Below are positions 1-7,602 of a stretch of 13,525 bases of DNA, in pieces. The stretch covers positions 1 to 13,525 of the forward strand of contig JAGCSS010000070.1 in NCBI GenBank assembly GCA_017964055.1, read 5' to 3'. The stretch comes from Lachnospiraceae bacterium (GTDB lineage: Bacteria; Bacillota; Clostridia; Lachnospirales; Lachnospiraceae). The translations under genes were made by a program, and so were the position numbers. A model generated the notes under the pieces. It ran no database searches, had not been told where the DNA came from, and saw nothing but the letters and a program-made list of their open reading frames with translations. Numbering within the stretch: position 1 is the first letter of the stretch; each line of letters starts with the position of its first letter.

Positions 1-655
1 CATATTCGTAGGCTCGAACTTCGTTGAGGAAAACGACGATGACAACGCATACATCCGTGAGATCGCGAATACCCATCCGGTCATGATCCTCAACGCGGAT
101 TATATCGCTCCGAACGTTTACAGCTGCTTATGCGACGATTACCACGCCATGTACAATGCCGCCGAAGTGCTGATCGCGGACGGCAGACGCCGCATAGCGT
201 ACATATACAACTCCACCTCGTACTCGGGCTCGAAGAAGCTGAGCGGCTATATCGACGCGATGAACGCTCACGGGCTCACGCCCCTCACCGAGTTCATCAA
301 CAGGCGCTATGAGGCTTCCGACGAGATCTTAGAGACCGCGGAGCATCTCAAAAAGCTCAACAAAGAGACCAAAGGCGGACTCGACGCGGTGCTTTCCGCC
401 GAGGACGGACTCGCGCTCGGCGCCATAAAGTTCGCGCACAGGGCAGGCTTAAGTATCCCCAAGGATCTGGCTGTCATCGGCTACAACAATTCCATGCTCG
501 CCGTATCGAGCGAGCCTGAGCTTACCTCGATAGACAACCGGCTCGAGCTCCTCTGCCGCCAGCTGGTGAACAACCTTACAGAGATCCTCGCAGGCACCGA
601 GATCCCCCGTAAGACCATTTATTCCGGTATCCTCGTTAAACGCGGTACCACTTAA
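1..655 (+). CDS. LacI/GalR-family transcriptional regulator, C-terminal part (5' end outside window)
   Basis: The reading frame is already open at base 2 and runs to a TAA at 653-655, giving about 217 residues. The DNA-binding helix-turn-helix and hinge are missing because the gene starts before the window, so this is an edge cut and not a broken gene. What remains is the periplasmic-binding-protein-like effector domain. It shows the family's typical succession: a segment with VLSAEDGLALGAIKFAHRAG, then IPKDLAVIGYNN, then PELTSIDN, and a terminal LVKRGTT that matches the usual LV-RGST ending. Such proteins bind a sugar or sugar derivative and release or tighten on a palindromic operator. The gene faces the sugar ABC transporter operon tail to tail and shares a terminator stem with it, so regulation of that operon is a reasonable inference. 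The ligand cannot be read from the sequence. Confidence 0.9.
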   Translation, partial: IFVGSNFVEENDDDNAYIREIANTHPVMILNADYIAPNVYSCLCDDYHAMYNAAEVLIADGRRRIAYIYNSTSYSGSKKLSGYIDAMNAHGLTPLTEFINRRYEASDEILETAEHLKKLNKETKGGLDAVLSAEDGLALGAIKFAHRAGLSIPKDLAVIGYNNSMLAVSSEPELTSIDNRLELLCRQLVNNLTEILAGTEIPRKTIYSGILVKRGTT

Positions 656-702
656 CATTCGATGATTTCCTCTTCATAGAAACCATATATCCTTTTAGCA
701 GC

Positions 703-738
703 TGAAAGGCCCCGGACATTACTGTTCGGGGCCTTTCA
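703..738. terminator. Stem-loop terminator shared by two convergent genes
   Basis: Bases 703-714 and 727-738 form a perfect 12-bp inverted repeat (TGAAAGGCCCCG / CGGGGCCTTTCA). Inner pairs 715-718 with 723-726, including one G-T, extend it to 16 bp around a TTAC loop. It sits between the stop codons of the LacI-type gene (655) and the convergent ATPase gene (747), where a bidirectional terminator is expected. The plus-strand side continues into a moderately T-rich stretch (744-758). The minus-strand side lacks a clean T tract, so termination may be stronger for the regulator gene than for the operon. Confidence 0.8.
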
Positions 739-746
739 ACGAGTTA

Positions 747-1844
747 TTATTCTTTTCGGATCACTTTCTCGGTTTCGGCGTCGAACAGATAGATGTGCCC
801 GTACGGTATCGCAAAACTGATACGCGAATCGGTCGCGGGCGGTTCATGGGGATCGATCTTGAGTATGGAGGCAACGCCGTCTATATCGATATAAACGTTG
901 GTATTGTCACCGAGAAGCTCTGTAAGCTCTACCGTGCAGGAGACACCGACGCTGTCGGCCGGTTTCTCTCCGTTATAGAGGACCGCATGCTCGGGTCTGA
1001 AGCCGAATGCGATCTCCTTTCCTTCGAGTCCCGCTGCAACCGGGGCCGATGTGAAATCGGAAAGCTTAACTTTTGTACTGCCGAGATCAATGCATCCGTC
1101 CGTGACAACGGATCTGATAAAGTTCATCGGAGGCTCACCTATGAAGCCCGCAACGAACATGTTCACAGGGTTGAAATACAGCTCGTAGGGAGTACCGATC
1201 TGCTGTATGTAGCCGTCCTTCATGACTACGATCCTGTCGGCCATTGTCATGGCCTCTGTCTGATCGTGAGTAACGTAGATCGTGGTCGCGCCCGTCTGCC
1301 TATGTATCTGTGTGATCTCCGAGCGCATCGTAACACGCTGTTTTGCGTCGAGGTTCGAAAGAGGCTCATCCATCAGGAATATGCCTACTTTTCTGATGAT
1401 CGCGCGGCCTACAGCCACACGCTGACGCTGACCGCCCGAGAGCTCTCTGGGCTTGCGGTCGAGATATTCGGTCAGGCCCAGCACCTTTGCGGTAGCCAGC
1501 ACCTTTTTCTCGATAACGTCCTCGTCAACGCCCTGAAGCGTAAGGCCGAAGCTCATATTCTCATAAACGGACATATGGGGATAGAGCGCATAGCTCTGGA
1601 ATACCATCGCCACCTCGCGGTCGCGGGGACTCTTTTCGTTTACGCGCTCACCGTTGATCAGGAAATCTCCCTTGCTGATGCTCTCGAGTCCCGCGATCAT
1701 GCGCAGGGTCGTCGATTTGCCGCAGCCCGAAGGTCCGACGAACACGATGAACTCGCCCTTATCAACCTCGAGATTGAAATCGTGCACGGCGTGGAAACCG
1801 TTGGGATAGATCTTATTTATGCCGGATAATGTGAGGTAAGCCAT
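747..1844 (-). CDS. Sugar ABC transporter ATPase, MsmK/UgpC/MalK type (second ATPase of the operon)
   Basis: The product is a cytoplasmic ATPase of 365 residues, the usual size for CUT1 sugar-importer ATPases with a C-terminal regulatory domain. The motifs are complete: Walker A GPSGCGKST at 37-45, Q-loop glutamine 83, signature LSGGQ at 135-139, Walker B IFLMDEP at 155-161, D-loop SNLD at 163-166 and H-loop His193. From about residue 240 the TOBE/MalK-like domain follows, with the family hallmark GFRPEH near residue 283. The ATG at 1844 follows two GGAG elements in AAAGGAGCAAGGAGCAT, which also overlap the upstream stop codon, so translation is closely coupled to the 1860-2471 gene. It is the last gene of the operon. 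It is collinear with the ATPase at 3052-4113 through residue 240, so the two are clear paralogues. The family is certain; the substrate is unknown. Confidence 0.95.
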   Translation of the reverse strand: MAYLTLSGINKIYPNGFHAVHDFNLEVDKGEFIVFVGPSGCGKSTTLRMIAGLESISKGDFLINGERVNEKSPRDREVAMVFQSYALYPHMSVYENMSFGLTLQGVDEDVIEKKVLATAKVLGLTEYLDRKPRELSGGQRQRVAVGRAIIRKVGIFLMDEPLSNLDAKQRVTMRSEITQIHRQTGATTIYVTHDQTEAMTMADRIVVMKDGYIQQIGTPYELYFNPVNMFVAGFIGEPPMNFIRSVVTDGCIDLGSTKVKLSDFTSAPVAAGLEGKEIAFGFRPEHAVLYNGEKPADSVGVSCTVELTELLGDNTNVYIDIDGVASILKIDPHEPPATDSRISFAIPYGHIYLFDAETEKVIRKE

Positions 1845-1859
1845 ATGCTCCTTGCTCCT

Positions 1860-2471
1860 TTATTTTCTATTGCCTCTCGCGGTCTTCGCCGCATCCCTGA
1901 ATATACTCGTAAGCAGGCGCTTCATGCCTATAAAGAGCAGATCAAAGCCCAGCCAGAAGAGTCCGAACAGTACAGGCTCCACAGGGAGCGCGACCGTATC
2001 TTCGATGCCCTTTACGTTGATCACCAGGACATTGATCAGGTTATACAGATATACAACGCACGCGAGTATCACGAACGCGTACGGTATGTTCAAAAACAGC
2101 GACCAGAACTTGCGGACCGTGACCATCTTGTAGCGGTCGTTCTGCCGTTCGGTCTTTTCGATAAAGGTCAGCATGTGGTTGGTGAGCAGGTCTGTGAGTA
2201 TGCCCATCGCCGCTCCGAGCACGAACATCTGGTCCAGAGTATCCTTCAGATAGGTACCGAGCCCGAAGTAAAAGAAGAAGCATATCGCGCCGGAGAACCA
2301 CCATTTGATCAGCAGGACCTTGATTATGTTGGGTATCGAAAACCTCTTCCTGCCGCTGATCTTCTCGATCTCTTTGTCCGAAACCTCCGGCGAGTTCTGC
2401 TCGTTTGCGTTCACGAGCCTGTCCACCGCATCGGTTTTCAGATCGTAATAATTCTTTTCTTTGTCTGCCAT
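1860..2471 (-). CDS. Four-helix integral membrane protein of unknown function
   Basis: The frame could be extended upstream to a TTG at 2540, but the ATG at 2471 is preferred. It starts MADKEKNYYDLKTD, avoids a 43-base overlap with the previous gene (stop at 2497) and gives 203 residues. No good ribosome binding site precedes it, so translation may depend on coupling. An N-terminal charged cytoplasmic region of about 50 residues is followed by hydrophobic segments near 57-75, 81-101, 123-150 and 165-183, and a basic tail. The core has several aromatic and glycine runs (FFFYFGLGTYL, VEPVLFGLFWLGFDLLF). I recognise no named domain; proteins of this look occur near sugar transporter genes in Clostridia, from memory only. 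Its position between the two ATPase genes suggests a role with the transporter, as an inference from context. Confidence 0.85.
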   Translation of the reverse strand: MADKEKNYYDLKTDAVDRLVNANEQNSPEVSDKEIEKISGRKRFSIPNIIKVLLIKWWFSGAICFFFYFGLGTYLKDTLDQMFVLGAAMGILTDLLTNHMLTFIEKTERQNDRYKMVTVRKFWSLFLNIPYAFVILACVVYLYNLINVLVINVKGIEDTVALPVEPVLFGLFWLGFDLLFIGMKRLLTSIFRDAAKTARGNRK

Positions 2472-2496
2472 TTCAAAATATATGACCCAACGGTCT

Positions 2497-3027
2497 TCAG
2501 TCGTCGATCTCGATGTTCTCGAGGTTGCCGCTGTATTCAAGGTCGATCGAAGTCTTGATCTTCTTTAATGCCCTGCCGTATACGGGAAGGAGCGCAACGA
2601 GCAGCGCAACCGCGCAGACGAGCACGGCGTGTACGGTTACGACATGCATGGCCTTCGGGATGTAGTCGGCCGTCTCGAGCACGCCCGCGAAATCCTCTCT
2701 CGCCATGGCTGCCGCGATCCTGCCGCGATATACGATATCGCAGAAGATTATGGCCGCGAACATCAGATACATGATCACAAGCATCGATATCCTGGGCTTC
2801 TGTCTCTTCGGGAAAGCGTTCAGGAAGCAGACGAACGAGAGTATCGAGAACAGCATCGTGATAAAGCCGCACAGTCCCATGTTGGGGCCCTGTATCTTTG
2901 CGGTGGTATCGGATATCTTGGTCAGATTGAACGAATAATAGATGAACGCGAACGCCAGACCGACCAGCGCGATATTCTGCGGGTTCCTCTTAAGGGAAAC
3001 CATCGTTTTACGGAAAAACTCCTTCAT
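2497..3027 (-). CDS. Four-helix integral membrane protein of unknown function
   Basis: The product has 176 residues and starts at an ATG with ACAGGAG seven bases upstream, a strong ribosome binding site. Hydrophobic segments lie near residues 19-35, 51-71, 80-100 and 126-149. A short basic loop (FPKRQKPR, 72-79) separates helices 2 and 3. The C-terminal tail is acidic (IDLEYSGNLENIEIDD). There is no signal peptide or lipobox and no motif I can name. The gene starts 24 bases after the stop of the first ATPase gene and ends 25 bases before the next membrane gene, so it is clearly internal to the operon. Its helix and loop pattern resembles the 4123-4617 and 4617-5222 products, which may mean distant homology. 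Function is unknown. Confidence 0.88.
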   Translation of the reverse strand: MKEFFRKTMVSLKRNPQNIALVGLAFAFIYYSFNLTKISDTTAKIQGPNMGLCGFITMLFSILSFVCFLNAFPKRQKPRISMLVIMYLMFAAIIFCDIVYRGRIAAAMAREDFAGVLETADYIPKAMHVVTVHAVLVCAVALLVALLPVYGRALKKIKTSIDLEYSGNLENIEIDD

Positions 3028-3051
3028 TGCAATCTCCTGTTATCAAAAAGC

Positions 3052-4113
3052 TTATCTGACGGCGTTTGAGGTCTCCTTGTCAAAGAAGTGCACTCTGTCG
3101 AAACCGACGGTTACCTCATCGCCCTCTTTGTAATCGCACCACTCGCGGAACTTGCAGGTGATCTTCGAGCCGCCGACTGTCCCGTGAACGAGCGTCGTCT
3201 GCCCGAGGTTTTCGTTAAGGGTGACACCGATGCGGATACCGTTATCCGCTCTTACCACATTTTCCGGACGGACGCCGAGAGTCATCTCCTTATTCTCATA
3301 GGCTCCCAGCAGCTCCTTTTGATCCGCGTTCAACGGATACCTGAAATCCGCGCAGACAAAGCATCCGTTCTCTATCCTGCCCTCGAAGAAATTCATCGGG
3401 GGAAGTCCGATAAAGCTCGCGACGAACAGGTTCGCCGGAGTATCGTAGAGCTCTAAGGGAGTACCGATCTGCTGCACATGTCCCATCGACATGCAGACGA
3501 TCCTGTCGGCAAGCGTGAGGGCCTCCGTCTGGTCATGCGTTACATAGAGCATCGTGGCCTTGAGTCTCTTGTGGAGAAGAAGGATCTCGCGTCTCGTAGC
3601 TCCGCGCAGCTTTGCGTCGAGGTTCGAGAGAGGCTCGTCAAACAGGAAAACCTTCGGGGTACGCACGATCGCGCGGCCCATGGCCACACGCTGGCGCTGT
3701 CCGCCCGAGAGCTGTGCCGGCTTTTTGTTGAGCTGATCGGTAAGTCCGAGTATCTCAGCTGCCGCAAGTACCTTCTGATGGATGACGTTCTTGTTCTCCT
3801 TGCGGAGTACCAGCGAGAATGCCATGTTCTCGTAAACGGTCATATGCGCGTACAGTGCGTAGTTCTGGAAAACCATCGCGATATCGCGGTCCTTCGGGGG
3901 CATCGCGGTGATATCCCTGTCATCGATAAGGAGTTTTCCGTTCGTGATGTCCTCAAGTCCCGCCACCATGCGCAGAGTCGTCGATTTACCGCAGCCCGAG
4001 GGGCCTACGAGCACGATCAGCTCTCCGTCGCTGACGTCCAGATTGAAATCATATACTGCCTGTACCTTATTGTCGTATATCTTTTCAAGATGCTGCAGTT
4101 TTAAGCTTGCCAT
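3052..4113 (-). CDS. Sugar ABC transporter ATPase, MsmK/UgpC/MalK type (first ATPase of the operon)
   Basis: The product has 353 residues and all nucleotide-binding motifs of an active importer ATPase: Walker A GPSGCGKST at 37-45, Gln83 in the Q-loop, LSGGQ at 135-139, Walker B VFLFDEP at 155-161, SNLD at 163-166 and switch His193. The MalK-type C-terminal domain begins near residue 240 and contains GVRPENVV, where MalK proteins usually have RPE. The motifs fall on exactly the same residue numbers as in the ATPase at 747-1844, while the C-terminal regulatory domains differ in sequence and length. The start is fixed by TAAGGAG, which overlaps the stop codon of the preceding gene and lies six bases before the ATG. 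It presumably energises the LplB/LplC permease pair encoded upstream, alone or with the second ATPase. Confidence 0.95.
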   Translation of the reverse strand: MASLKLQHLEKIYDNKVQAVYDFNLDVSDGELIVLVGPSGCGKSTTLRMVAGLEDITNGKLLIDDRDITAMPPKDRDIAMVFQNYALYAHMTVYENMAFSLVLRKENKNVIHQKVLAAAEILGLTDQLNKKPAQLSGGQRQRVAMGRAIVRTPKVFLFDEPLSNLDAKLRGATRREILLLHKRLKATMLYVTHDQTEALTLADRIVCMSMGHVQQIGTPLELYDTPANLFVASFIGLPPMNFFEGRIENGCFVCADFRYPLNADQKELLGAYENKEMTLGVRPENVVRADNGIRIGVTLNENLGQTTLVHGTVGGSKITCKFREWCDYKEGDEVTVGFDRVHFFDKETSNAVR

Positions 4114-4122
4114 AATTACTCC

Positions 4123-4617
4123 TTAAGTCTGCTGTTTGGGTGCTGTTTCGATCTCCTTCAGATAGTTCCGGAGGGTCACGGTCTTCATGATGCCGAATAT
4201 CCCCGCCAGGATCAGGAGCGATCCCGAAGCTATCAGGAAAAAGATGATCCTGGTATACTGTCCCGCCGTCATGACCGGGATCTCCTGCTCACCGAGTACG
4301 GTAACCGCGGCAAAGGCCTTTTTCGGGATGATCTGCGTGCGGACAAACTGTATGACCCCAACGATGATCAGAGTGACCGAATAGCCTGTGTGGTAGTTCT
4401 TTACGCCCTCGGAGCAGAGGAACACCGTAAGCATGAATACGAGATTGAATATGATCGAAACACCCGTGAGCCAGGTGTAATAGTAATTTCCGACATCGGA
4501 TCTATAGATACTGACAAAGTAGAAAACATTGAGCAAAATTGCGAGCAGAGCCAGTCCCGATGAAGTCTTGTTCTTGGAATAACGGAGTATGTCCTTGCGG
4601 ATCTGTTTATCGTCCAT
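4123..4617 (-). CDS. Four-helix integral membrane protein of unknown function
   Basis: The 164-residue product has hydrophobic segments near 19-38, 48-68, 77-94 and 122-145. The N terminus is charged (MDDKQIRKDILRYSKNK) and the C-terminal tail is polar (LRNYLKEIETAPKQQT). The loop between helices 2 and 3 (CSEGVKNYHTGYS) is short, and the longer loop between helices 3 and 4 (about 95-120) is mostly polar. The start codon shares a base with the stop codon of the preceding gene (TAATG), so the two are translationally coupled; AAAGGA lies about eleven bases upstream. No catalytic or transport motif is visible. With the 201-residue neighbour it forms a pair that immediately precedes an ATPase gene, an arrangement repeated downstream. 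I do not recognise the family. Confidence 0.87.
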   Translation of the reverse strand: MDDKQIRKDILRYSKNKTSSGLALLAILLNVFYFVSIYRSDVGNYYYTWLTGVSIIFNLVFMLTVFLCSEGVKNYHTGYSVTLIIVGVIQFVRTQIIPKKAFAAVTVLGEQEIPVMTAGQYTRIIFFLIASGSLLILAGIFGIMKTVTLRNYLKEIETAPKQQT

Positions 4618-5222
4618 TAAGCTGCTTCCTTTCCCGCTTTGATAAGTGCTTTTTCCTTTTTTGTCACGATTATCTTCCAGATTAAGTTTGCAGCGAGAAG
4701 AACCGCCGCGAGTATGACGAAGCCGAATACGAAGTTGGCCGCGTCAAACCAGAATGTGGATTCGGTATAGAATGTACCTCGCCTTTCGGCTACGGTCTTG
4801 AGCTTTGCGAAGTCAACGCCGCCGTTCTCCGGTCCGCTCAGATACTGCGCTTTGTATGCCATTATCTTTCCGTACGCCCAGATCGACGCTGCGATACTGC
4901 CTGCGGTGCTGAGCGCGATCGAAACATAATTGCCGATGTAATAGCGTCTGCGTGTGTGGGTATTCATCACAAGATTGAATACGCCGAGAAGAATGAGTAC
5001 GATGGTGACCTTTGTAAAGAGCTTATTGAAGTCCTGCATGTCATAGAATATCCTCGCTCCGGTCACGCGGTCGAGCGCAGGATCCGCAGGATCGGGCATC
5101 ATGCTGTAAAGACTGTCATACAGGTCCGTGAGCAGACCGAGCGAATAGAAAAACGCCAGCGCACTCGCGATCAGCACAACATAGCAGATAATCTTCTGGA
5201 ATTTCATCTGTTTCTTATACAT
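4617..5222 (-). CDS. Four-helix integral membrane protein of unknown function
   Basis: The product has 201 residues, with hydrophobic segments near 11-32, 70-88, 98-122 and 160-185. Loop 1 (about 33-69, containing MMPDPADPALDRVTGARIFY) and loop 3 (about 123-158, containing GPENGGVDFAK) are long and polar. Given the basic N terminus, the basic loop THTRRRYY between helices 2 and 3 and the lysine-rich C-terminal tail (VTKKEKALIKAGKEAA), both long loops probably face outward; this rests on the positive-inside rule. The ATG has GAGG seven bases upstream. It is the first gene after the intercistronic stem-loop that follows the lipoprotein gene, and it overlaps the next gene by one base. Function is unknown. 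An accessory or scaffold role with the transporter is only a guess from context. Confidence 0.88.
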   Translation of the reverse strand: MYKKQMKFQKIICYVVLIASALAFFYSLGLLTDLYDSLYSMMPDPADPALDRVTGARIFYDMQDFNKLFTKVTIVLILLGVFNLVMNTHTRRRYYIGNYVSIALSTAGSIAASIWAYGKIMAYKAQYLSGPENGGVDFAKLKTVAERRGTFYTESTFWFDAANFVFGFVILAAVLLAANLIWKIIVTKKEKALIKAGKEAA

Positions 5223-5260
5223 GGATAGCCTCGATTCTGAAATGTGTTATCGTGCATGAC

Positions 5261-5288
5261 GCACGGGAGACTCATCGATCTCCCGTGC
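5261..5288 (-). promoter_or_regulatory. Intercistronic stem-loop downstream of the binding-protein gene
   Basis: A perfect 10-bp inverted repeat (GCACGGGAGA at 5261-5270, TCTCCCGTGC at 5279-5288) with an 8-base loop lies in the 116-base gap between the lipoprotein stop codon (5339) and the next gene (5222). On the transcribed strand no T tract follows it, so it is probably not a full terminator. A GC-rich hairpin after a binding-protein gene often stabilises the upstream message or attenuates read-through, which would let the lipoprotein be made in excess over downstream genes. A weaker inverted repeat GATCATT (5299-5305) / AATGATC (5323-5329) sits between it and the stop codon. I found no promoter in the gap. 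Confidence 0.6.
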
Positions 5289-5338
5289 ATCCGCACTTGA
5301 TCATTGTTTGTTTTGCGTGTTAAATGATCCGCTTTGTA

Positions 5339-7564
5339 TTACTTGGCAGCGTTGTAGTAAGCAAGGAGTCTGTCCCAAGCAGCCTGCTTGTTGTCAAGGT
5401 AGAGGCCGTTGTTCCAGGTCTTTGTAACCGTGTTGATCATCTCGGCTCTCGAAGAGGTACCCTCTCCCGAGTAGCCTGCGCAGATGATATCGCAGAGGTA
5501 GTTAACCTTATCCTTTGCGGAAGCGAAACCGTCAGTAAGATCGGTCAGGCTCTTAAGTTCCTCGTTCTCAACCGTAGTGGTGGGAAGAACGGTAGGAATG
5601 GATGTGTACCAGGGGTTCTCGGTAACCGCAAGGATGGGATGCTTGATGAGGCCGAGACCGATAGCGGTCGAGATATTGCCTGCGCCTTCCTTACCTACGG
5701 CATGTGTGCACTGATACTCGAATGCCTGGCTCTTTACGAAGCTGAGGGTCGATCCGAGATAGAAACGTGCATAGTTGGTGTAGTTTCCGCCTGCCTTATC
5801 CCAGAGCTCGGCATATGTAGCGTCTGCGATAACCGGCATCTCTGTTCCGTTGAAGTTGAAGGTTACGTAGCTGCCGTCCGAATTGGTCTTGATGAATGCG
5901 TCGGGACCGTAGGACATAAGGATCATGCCTTCGCGGCTGTATGCGTAGTCGATGAGCTTAAGGGCTGCATAGAGCTTATCCTGGTCATCGCCGACACCGG
6001 CCTTCGAGATAGCCCATCCGTCGGTCTTAACCGAACGCCAGGACTCAGTAAATCTCATGTAAACGCCGTTAGCGTCAGTTCCGTCGTACCAGCGTGCAAC
6101 GGGAACCATAACTGCCATGTACTTCTCGCCGTCCTGAAGCTTGGTCTCGTTCATGAGGGTCTGAGTCTGGTTGTAGTCGTAGCTCATGAAGCCGAGATCG
6201 TTCTCAAGCATCGTGGATGACTTTTCATCAGACTGATCGAGGAACGACTTGGAAATAAGGCCTTCCTTAGCCATAGCGTTCATTCTCTCGATAGCGATAT
6301 AGGTCTCTTCCTCACCGCGTGCGTCATGAAGGAGGCCGTCGGTTCCGAGGTAGAGGTAATCCTGTCTGGACTCAAGTCCGCGAACACCGAAGAGGATGCC
6401 CGCAAATCTGAACATATCTACACGGCGCTGGGTGTTTGCGTCTTCACGTGAGAAGATACCCTGGATCGTGTCAGTTCCGTTGAGGGTCTGTGCATTGGCT
6501 ACTACGCAGCGAAGAAGAGCTACAAGCTCATCAGCGTCCCATGCGGCATTCTGGCCGATGAAGAGGTTCGAACGGGTGGTGCCGTAATATCCGTTGTATG
6601 CTGTATCAATGTAGTTGCGGAGCATGTTAACTGCGTCAACGCCGCTCATGCTGCCTGCAGAGTTCATGTTTGCAACGATGTTGCCTGCTGCGTCGTAATC
6701 CTTGGTAATGCTCTCAACGCCGGTTCCGTCGGCCTTAACTACGTCAACGGATATCTTGCCGGATGTAGGCATATAGGGCTCATAAGCGGCAGCTGCGGTC
6801 TTTCCGCTGGCCGAAGCTGTGAATGCGCCGTCGCCGTCAAGGAGCTTAACAACCCAGTCGGTTCTCATAAGGGGCATACGCTCGATATCATCAACACCGT
6901 CGAAATAAGGTGAGAAGTAGATAGCGCCTGCGGTATCGCCTGTGGTGGAACCTGTGATGGAAAGACGAACGATCGAGTTAGCATCGAGATATGCCTTGAA
7001 GTTAGGCATCATGTCGAGATAATCAGCGATGTTTACAAGGTAGCCTGACTGGCCGTACTCGGAAAGGTTTCCTGCTGCGCCCGCAACCATGTCAACCTGA
7101 TCGAGCTGCTCTTTCCAGTAATCGAATTCCTTCGATGCGGAACCTGCGCCCGTCCACTTGTCCTCGAATACCATGCCGAGGCGCTTCTGAAGCTCAACCC
7201 AGGTGGGCTTTAAATCGCCTGCATGATAGGTAACGCCGTCAGCGAGAACGATGCCTTCGCCGGCTGTCTCGGAATCAAGCGAGATACCTGTCTTTGCGTT
7301 GTTGTAACCGGTAGCCATACGGAGCACTGTGCCCTCCTTGAAGGTGAGCTGCTCAGCATCGATGGTCTCGGTAATGTCGGTACCGGTGCCTTCGAAGTTC
7401 TCTTCGCCCGAGCTCGCCGACTGTGTGGGAGCCGTGGTGGTCGCCGGAGCCTGAGTAGGTGCATTGGTGGGAGTCTCTCCCCCGCTCTTCTTACCGCAAG
7501 CGGCAAGCGAGAAGGTCATAGCTACAACAAGAAGCAAAGCTATGAGCTTTTCCAACTTTTTCAT
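5339..7564 (-). CDS. Extracellular sugar-binding lipoprotein of a CUT1 ABC transporter (unusually large)
   Basis: The product has 741 residues. It starts MKKLEKLIALLLVVAMTFSLAAC, a lipoprotein signal peptide with lipobox LAAC and acylated Cys23. A Thr/Pro/Ala/Ser-rich tether covers about 24-57, so the protein is anchored on the outer face of the membrane. The rest looks like an extracellular solute-binding protein of the LplA type, including a conserved-looking stretch near GWAISKAG, YAALKLIDYAYSREGMILMSYGP and a C-terminal ATWDR-like ending (AAWDRLLAYYNAAK). A perfect AGGAGG (7572-7577) lies seven bases before the ATG, and codon choice seems more restricted than in its neighbours, both fitting high expression. 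It lies 38 bases after the LplC-type permease gene. Typical family members have roughly 400-560 residues, so about 200 residues here are extra. The substrate, presumably a carbohydrate, is not evident. Confidence 0.92.
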   Translation of the reverse strand: MKKLEKLIALLLVVAMTFSLAACGKKSGGETPTNAPTQAPATTTAPTQSASSGEENFEGTGTDITETIDAEQLTFKEGTVLRMATGYNNAKTGISLDSETAGEGIVLADGVTYHAGDLKPTWVELQKRLGMVFEDKWTGAGSASKEFDYWKEQLDQVDMVAGAAGNLSEYGQSGYLVNIADYLDMMPNFKAYLDANSIVRLSITGSTTGDTAGAIYFSPYFDGVDDIERMPLMRTDWVVKLLDGDGAFTASASGKTAAAAYEPYMPTSGKISVDVVKADGTGVESITKDYDAAGNIVANMNSAGSMSGVDAVNMLRNYIDTAYNGYYGTTRSNLFIGQNAAWDADELVALLRCVVANAQTLNGTDTIQGIFSREDANTQRRVDMFRFAGILFGVRGLESRQDYLYLGTDGLLHDARGEEETYIAIERMNAMAKEGLISKSFLDQSDEKSSTMLENDLGFMSYDYNQTQTLMNETKLQDGEKYMAVMVPVARWYDGTDANGVYMRFTESWRSVKTDGWAISKAGVGDDQDKLYAALKLIDYAYSREGMILMSYGPDAFIKTNSDGSYVTFNFNGTEMPVIADATYAELWDKAGGNYTNYARFYLGSTLSFVKSQAFEYQCTHAVGKEGAGNISTAIGLGLIKHPILAVTENPWYTSIPTVLPTTTVENEELKSLTDLTDGFASAKDKVNYLCDIICAGYSGEGTSSRAEMINTVTKTWNNGLYLDNKQAAWDRLLAYYNAAK

Positions 7565-7602
7565 AAAAATTCCTCCTGTAGATAGATGTTTGTCGCAGCG
7601 TC

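Noticed and set aside
795..1829. Long plus-strand open frame (344 codons) opposite the second ATPase gene
   Set aside because: It lies entirely antisense to an unmistakable ATPase gene, its translation has no family features, and such antisense frames are common opposite GC-biased codons.
2472..2540. Upstream TTG start for the 203-residue membrane protein
   Set aside because: It would overlap the preceding gene by 43 bases and add a Ser/Thr/Arg-rich stretch derived from that gene's other frame.
1845..2558. Plus-strand open frame of 237 codons opposite the 203-residue membrane protein gene
   Set aside because: Translation is charged and unpatterned, whereas the minus strand gives clear membrane helices within an operon.
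3478..4104. Long plus-strand open frame opposite the first ATPase gene
   Set aside because: Same situation as at 795-1829. The two antisense products resemble each other only because the sense ATPases are paralogues.
5324..6220. Plus-strand open frame of 298 codons opposite the lipoprotein gene
   Set aside because: No ribosome binding site or recognisable domain. The minus-strand gene has a signal peptide, lipobox and strong ribosome binding site.
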